From NCBI GenBank assembly GCA_025964215.1, contig JAOPZG010000046.1:1-8664 (forward strand): 8,664 nucleotides of DNA, read 5' to 3'. The DNA is from Conexibacter sp. GTDB taxonomy: Bacteria > Actinomycetota > Thermoleophilia > Solirubrobacterales > Solirubrobacteraceae. A program made the position numbers and the translations under genes. Every line of letters starts with the position of its first letter. Position 1 is the first letter of the stretch. Under the pieces are notes generated by a model. That model did not search any database. It saw nothing but the letters and a program-made list of their open reading frames with translations, and was not told where the DNA came from. Shown here in pieces: positions 5,141-8,664 of the stretch.

Positions 5141-6373
5141 ATGTCCGCCGATCCCGCTTCCCTCGAAGAGACGCTCGTCACCGAGCGCGAGCAGTGGCAG
5201 GACGGCCCGCCACACGAGCTGTTCTCCAAGCTCCGCGGCCAGTGCCCCGTGCACTGGACCTCGAAGATCACCGAGTACCCCGAGGAGGACGGCTTCTGGT
5301 CGGTCACCACGGCCGACGACGTCCACGCGGTCAGCCGCGACTGGGAGACCTACTCCTCGGCGACCGGCTTCACGGCGCTGACCAACGCGATCCTCCCGCT
5401 CGAGCTCGCGCAGGGCATGTTCATCGGGATGGACCCGCCGCGCCACGACCGCCTCAAGGCGCTCTTCCAGCGCGGCTTCACGCCCAAGCGCATCGCCGAG
5501 CACGAGCCCGCGATCCGCGAGATCACCAAGGGCGTGCTCGACCGCCTCGACGGCCGCGACTCGTGCGACCTCGTCACCGACGTCGCCCAGCCCGTCGTCG
5601 CGCGCGTCATCGGCTCGTTCATGGGCACCGCGCCGGAGGACGACGAGATCTGGGCGCGGCTGATGAACACGACGCTCGGCGCCGGCGATCCCGACCTCAA
5701 CCCCGAGGGCGTGCAGACCGTCATGGAGCGCGACGTCCCGGAGATCTTCGCGCGCTGCGCGGCCCTCATCGCCGAGCGCCGCGAGCGGCCGACCGAGGAC
5801 CTCATGTCGCTCCTCGTCCACGCCGACATCGACGGCGAGAAGCTCGAGGAGCACGAGATCGTCATGGGGTTCTTCCTCCTCGTGGCCGCCGGCAACGACT
5901 CCACGAAGGCGACCTACTGCTCCGGGATGCGCGCGCTGCTGGAGGACCCCGAGCAGCGGCAGCTGCTGCTCGACGACCCCGCGCTCGTCCCGAGCGCGGT
6001 CGAGGAGGCGCTGCGGATGTTCCCCGCCTTCGCGCACTTCCGCCGCACGGCGACCCGCGACGCGGAGCTCAACGGCGCGCAGATCAAGGAGGGCGACAAG
6101 GTGGTCATGTGGTACGTGTCGTCCAACCGCGACGAGACGCGCTACGAGGACCCGGACCGCTTCGACCTGCGCCGCGACGCCGAGCACCAGGCCTTCGGCG
6201 CGGGCGGCCGGCACTTCTGCCTCGGCACCGCGCTGGCGCGGCTGGAGCTGCGGATCCTGATGGAGGAGACGCTCGCGCGCTTCCCGGACATGGAGCTCGC
6301 GGGACAGCCGCTGTTCGCCGAGTCGCCGTTCATCAACCAGCTCAAGACGCTGCCGGTGCGCCTGCGCGCGTAG
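5141..6373 (+). CDS. Cytochrome P450 monooxygenase
   Basis: This 410-residue soluble bacterial P450 inserts one oxygen atom from O2 into an organic substrate, using electrons from a ferredoxin system not encoded here. Landmarks are all present: the helix-C region MDPPRHDRLKALFQRGFTP, I-helix AGNDST (250-255), ExxR pair Glu289/Arg292, and heme loop FGAGGRHFCLG (352-362) with ligand Cys360. The I-helix has Ser254 where most P450s have the oxygen-activating Thr. The C-terminal SPFINQLKTLPVRL recalls the CYP125/CYP124/CYP142 group of steroid and lipid side-chain hydroxylases, but subfamily assignment is inference. ATG 5141 is chosen because the family N-terminus begins here; an in-frame TTG at 5123 lies inside the palindrome and is unlikely. 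Neighbouring acyl-CoA dehydrogenases suggest its product enters CoA-ester oxidation. Confidence 0.93.
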   Translation: MSADPASLEETLVTEREQWQDGPPHELFSKLRGQCPVHWTSKITEYPEEDGFWSVTTADDVHAVSRDWETYSSATGFTALTNAILPLELAQGMFIGMDPPRHDRLKALFQRGFTPKRIAEHEPAIREITKGVLDRLDGRDSCDLVTDVAQPVVARVIGSFMGTAPEDDEIWARLMNTTLGAGDPDLNPEGVQTVMERDVPEIFARCAALIAERRERPTEDLMSLLVHADIDGEKLEEHEIVMGFFLLVAAGNDSTKATYCSGMRALLEDPEQRQLLLDDPALVPSAVEEALRMFPAFAHFRRTATRDAELNGAQIKEGDKVVMWYVSSNRDETRYEDPDRFDLRRDAEHQAFGAGGRHFCLGTALARLELRILMEETLARFPDMELAGQPLFAESPFINQLKTLPVRLRA

Positions 6374-6409
6374 TGCGCGCGGGATCGTCGTCCGAACGCG
6401 GGCGGCCAG

Positions 6410-6438
6410 TTGACCGACGTATAAATAGCGGCTACGGT
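6410..6438 (+). promoter_or_regulatory. Promoter of the TetR gene
   Basis: TTGACC (6410-6415) and TACGGT (6433-6438) are spaced by exactly 17 bp, predicting a start near 6445, four bases before the ATG at 6449. An AT-rich stretch (6420-6427) lies in the spacer and offers an alternative -10 (TATAAA at 6420-6425) without a matching -35. I see no palindrome here like the one before the P450. Confidence 0.5.
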
Positions 6439-6448
6439 GCGCGGCGCG

Positions 6449-7159
6449 ATGCCGAGCACAGCGAAGACCCCTGGGGCCGCCAACGTCCGCCGCCGCCTCT
6501 CGCGCGCCGACCGCGAGGAGCAGGTGATCCGCGTCGCGCACGAGCAGTTCGCGCGCCGCGGGTTCGCCGCCGTGACGATGGAGGACATCGCGCTCGAGGT
6601 CGGCGTCAAGAAGCCCTTGTTGTACGCCTACTTCGGCAACAAGGAGCGGCTCTACGAAGCGTGCATGGCGCCCGCGGGCGAGGCGCTGATCGCCGCGGTC
6701 GTGGAGGCCGTCGGGCGGGCCGCCAACCCGGCGGAGGCCGTGCGGCTCGGCGTCATCGCCTTCTACGACTTCGTCGACCGCGACCGCGACGCCTGGCGCG
6801 TGCTCTTCGACGAGACCGTCCCGCAGTCGGGCGAGATCGCCGCGCTCGTGGCGCCCTACCGCGAGCGGCTGCTGGACATGGTCGCCCAGGCGACCGTCGC
6901 GCTGATGCCGCCGCACCGCCGCACCGGCTCGCGCGCGGTGATCGAGGCGACGTCGGTGATGCTGATGGCCGCGGCCGAGGCGCTCGCCCGCTGGTGGCTG
7001 CGGACCGGCGCGATGTCCGCGCGCGAGGCCGCCGACCTGCTGATCGCCACGGTCGAGCCGGGGCTGCTCGTGGAGAACGCGGCATCGCTCGGCCAGGGGC
7101 CTCGGAAGCCGTCCGCGGCGTCGCTCGGCCAGGGGCCTCGGAAGCCGTACGCGCGATGA
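6449..7159 (+). CDS. TetR-family transcriptional regulator with repeat-derived C-terminal tail
   Basis: This 236-residue predicted repressor has the TetR layout: an N-terminal helix bundle with HTH at about 40-65 (TMEDIALEVGVKKPLLYAYF, then GNKERLYE), followed by a variable all-helical ligand and dimer domain. The ligand may be an acyl-CoA or a P450 substrate, judging only from its neighbours. ATG 6449 fits the promoter; GTG 6437 would add four residues but overlaps the -10. The native fold seems to end near residue 210. The last 26 residues come from a 36-bp tandem repeat (AASLGQGPRKPS followed by AASLGQGPRKPY) and look unlike regulator sequence. The stop overlaps the next ATG (ATGA), so the regulator is co-translated with the dehydrogenases. 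The palindrome at 5120-5140 is its most likely target in view. Confidence 0.9.
   Translation: MPSTAKTPGAANVRRRLSRADREEQVIRVAHEQFARRGFAAVTMEDIALEVGVKKPLLYAYFGNKERLYEACMAPAGEALIAAVVEAVGRAANPAEAVRLGVIAFYDFVDRDRDAWRVLFDETVPQSGEIAALVAPYRERLLDMVAQATVALMPPHRRTGSRAVIEATSVMLMAAAEALARWWLRTGAMSAREAADLLIATVEPGLLVENAASLGQGPRKPSAASLGQGPRKPYAR
7078..7153. repeat. 36-bp tandem repeat, two copies, at the tetR / acyl-CoA dehydrogenase junction
   Basis: A 28-bp block is identical at 7085-7112 and 7121-7148. The similarity extends leftward by seven bases with one mismatch (7078-7084 versus 7114-7120), giving a 36-bp period, and a degenerate start of a third unit follows to about 7153. The period is a multiple of three, so the tetR frame is kept. 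The unit contains GGCCAGGGGCC, a short self-complementary stretch. It could be a local duplication or a family of dispersed repeats; one window cannot tell. Confidence 0.85.
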
Positions 7160-8469
7160 CGGTCGCCGAGCGCAGCATGGGCCTGGGGCTGCGCGCCCTG
7201 GGCCGGATCGCCGGCTCCCCGGTCGTCGATCGCCTCGGCGTCCGCAAGCCCGCCGAGCGCGTCCTCTACCGCGCGACGCGCGACGGCTTCCGCGCCGCGG
7301 GCCGCGCCGGCCGCACGTTCTCCGCCGGCGCCAAGCTGGGTCGCCCCGCGCGGCCGAGGACGGCGAGCGGCAGCGGCCTCTTCGACCTCACGCTCGACGA
7401 CGAGCAGCAGATGCTCACCGAGGCGTGGCGCGACTTCGCCTCCGCCCGCCTGCGCCCCGCCGCCGCGGCGGCCGAGCGCGGCGAGGGCCGCGCGGAGGTC
7501 TGGGCCGAGGCCAACGAGCTCGGGCTCACGATGCTCGGCGTCCCGGAGGAGCTCGGCGGGGCGATCAGCGAGCGCTCCGCGGTGACCGCGTTCCTGGCCG
7601 CCGAGACGCTCGCCCACGGCGACGCCGGCCTCGCCGTCGGCGCGCTCGCGCCCGCCGCCGTGGCGACGGCGCTCGCGCTCTGGGGCGACGCCGACCAGCA
7701 GGCGACCTACCTGCCCGCGCTCGTGGGCGAGGACGTCCCGGCCGCCGCGCTGGCGATCGCCGAGCCGCGCGCGCTCTTCGACCCCCTGTCCTTGGAGACG
7801 GTCGCGCGGCCGTCGGCCGGCGGCTACGTCTTGAGCGGCACCAAGTCGCTCGTCCCGCGCGCCGAGGACGCCGAGCTGCTGATCGTCGCCGCGCGCGTCG
7901 AGGGCGGCGGCTCCGCGCTCTTCCTCGTCGAGCCCGCGCGCGGGGGCGTCGAGGTCAAGGCCGACCCGGCGATGGGCCTGCGCGGCGCCGCGCTCGGCCG
8001 GCTGCGGCTGGACGAGGTGCAGGTCGAGCGCAGCGCGCTGCTCGGCGAGGCCGACCCGCAGGTCTTCGCCGAGTGCGTCGCGCGCTCGCGGCTGGCCTGG
8101 GCGGGGATCGCCGCCGGCGTCGGCCGCGCGGTCCTCGACTACGTCATCCCCTACGTGAACGAGCGGATCGCGTTCGGCGAGCCGGTGAGCCACCGGCAGG
8201 CCGTCGCGTTCGCGGTGAGCGACATCGCGATCGAGCTCGAGGGCCTGCGGCTCGTCGCGCTGCGCGCCGCCTCGCGCGCCGACGCGGGCAGCGACTTCGC
8301 CCGCGAGGCCGCGCTCGCCCGCTCCCTCTCCACCCGGCAGGCGATGCGGATCGGCTCCGAGGGCGTGCAGCTGCTCGGCGGCGCGGGCTACATCGCCGAG
8401 CATCCCGTCGAACGCTGGTACCGCGACCTGCGCGCGACCGGCCTCATGGAAGGCGTCCTGGTCCTCTGA
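7156..8469 (+). CDS. Acyl-CoA dehydrogenase family protein, FadE24-like
   Basis: This 437-residue ACAD-fold flavoprotein resembles, from memory, mycobacterial FadE24. It has an N-terminal extension of about 73 residues (GLGLRALGRIAGSPVVDRLG... to a Pro/Gly-rich linker) before the usual start LFDLTLDDEQQML (75-87). The FAD signature is degenerate: AIAEPRALFDP (200-210) replaces the normal GxTEPxAGSD. The C-terminal region keeps LLGGAGYIAEHPVERWYRD (406-424). Glu432 in LMEGV aligns with the catalytic Glu of YEGT enzymes, but the protein stops five residues later. The start is ATG 7156, overlapping the tetR stop; the stop overlaps the next ATG (TGATG at 8467-8471). Such overlap with a second ACAD suggests a heteromeric enzyme, as reported for mycobacterial FadE pairs. 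The substrate is unknown. Confidence 0.88.
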   Translation: MTVAERSMGLGLRALGRIAGSPVVDRLGVRKPAERVLYRATRDGFRAAGRAGRTFSAGAKLGRPARPRTASGSGLFDLTLDDEQQMLTEAWRDFASARLRPAAAAAERGEGRAEVWAEANELGLTMLGVPEELGGAISERSAVTAFLAAETLAHGDAGLAVGALAPAAVATALALWGDADQQATYLPALVGEDVPAAALAIAEPRALFDPLSLETVARPSAGGYVLSGTKSLVPRAEDAELLIVAARVEGGGSALFLVEPARGGVEVKADPAMGLRGAALGRLRLDEVQVERSALLGEADPQVFAECVARSRLAWAGIAAGVGRAVLDYVIPYVNERIAFGEPVSHRQAVAFAVSDIAIELEGLRLVALRAASRADAGSDFAREAALARSLSTRQAMRIGSEGVQLLGGAGYIAEHPVERWYRDLRATGLMEGVLVL

Positions 8470-8664
8470 TGATCAACCTCGAGGTGCCCCGCAAGTTCGG
8501 CCCGCTCGTGGCCCAGGCCCGGCAGGTCGCCGACGAGGTCTTCCGCCCGATCTCGCGCAAGTACGACCGCGAGGAGCACGCGCGGCCGGTCGAGCTCGAC
8601 ATGCTCGCCGCGCTCATCGACGGGCTGAACGACGGCAGCGACCTCGGCGGCGCGGGCTACATCG
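8469..8664 (+). CDS. Acyl-CoA dehydrogenase, FadE23-like, N-terminal part (cut by right edge)
   Basis: The first 65 codons are visible, starting at ATG 8469, which shares one base with the preceding stop. The start MINLEVPRKFGPLVAQARQV, then VFRPISRKYDREEHARPVEL, closely matches my recollection of mycobacterial FadE23 and corresponds to the N-terminal helical domain of an ACAD. No catalytic or FAD signature is within the window. The tight overlap indicates co-translation with the FadE24-like gene and a probable two-subunit dehydrogenase. No strong Shine-Dalgarno sequence is present; GGAAGG at 8448-8453 is 15 nt away. The assignment rests on a short N-terminus, so it is good for the family and weaker for the exact subgroup. 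Confidence 0.75.
   Translation, partial: MINLEVPRKFGPLVAQARQVADEVFRPISRKYDREEHARPVELDMLAALIDGLNDGSDLGGAGYI

Noticed and set aside
4904..6916. Long minus-strand open frame opposite the P450 and tetR
   Set aside because: Composition typical of the antisense of a GC-rich gene (repeated V/E/D/L/R/H), and it lies opposite strongly supported genes.
7078..7153. Possible CRISPR array
   Set aside because: Only two units, directly tandem with no unique spacers between them, and inside a coding sequence.
5071..7155. Long plus-strand frame joined in phase to the FadE24-like gene
   Set aside because: It overlaps the P450 and tetR in another frame with Arg/Ala/Pro-rich translation; not a fusion protein.
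6856..8403. Minus-strand open frame opposite the FadE24-like gene
   Set aside because: Antisense shadow of a clear acyl-CoA dehydrogenase; no recognisable motif.

Overview
The window is GC-rich bacterial DNA with tightly packed genes and no RNA genes, insertion sequences or CRISPR arrays that I can see. GC-ending codons, several start codons lying right at predicted transcription starts (leaderless style), and a gene pair resembling mycobacterial FadE24/FadE23 point to an actinobacterium. From general impression I favour the Solirubrobacterales (Thermoleophilia), but the window alone does not prove this.

Left part, minus strand (1-2757): a complete taurine-type ABC importer in the order tauC (permease), tauA (lipoprotein binding protein), tauB (ATPase), with 4-bp and 17-bp coding overlaps. 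No taurine-degrading enzyme (TauD, Tpa, Xsc) is in view. Downstream of tauB, the first 25 codons of another minus-strand gene run off the left edge. Its promoter is embedded in a striking 40-bp dyad built from two 12-bp palindromes 20 bp apart.

Middle part (2758-5126): an 87-bp divergent intergenic region with an 18-bp palindrome separates tauC from a plus-strand acyl-CoA dehydrogenase with the alternative (LCAD/IVD-type) catalytic glutamate. This gene converges, stop codon to stop codon, on a minus-strand NYN-domain (PIN-like) putative nuclease. The NYN gene is in turn divergent, at very short range, from a GNAT acetyltransferase.

Right part, plus strand (5120-8664): a cytochrome P450 preceded by a 21-bp palindrome (9-bp arms, TTGACA on both strands), then a TetR regulator with its own promoter. 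Two acyl-CoA dehydrogenases follow, resembling FadE24 (complete) and FadE23 (cut by the right edge), linked by ATGA and TGATG overlaps. This looks like a lipid, steroid or other acyl-chain oxidation module: P450 hydroxylation, then CoA-ester dehydrogenation by a probable two-subunit dehydrogenase, with local TetR control. A 36-bp tandem repeat sits at the tetR/fadE24-like junction and has been translated into the last residues of the TetR protein.

No clearly new biological system is visible. The best leads are the composite operator at 78-137, the P450 palindrome, and the translated tandem repeat.
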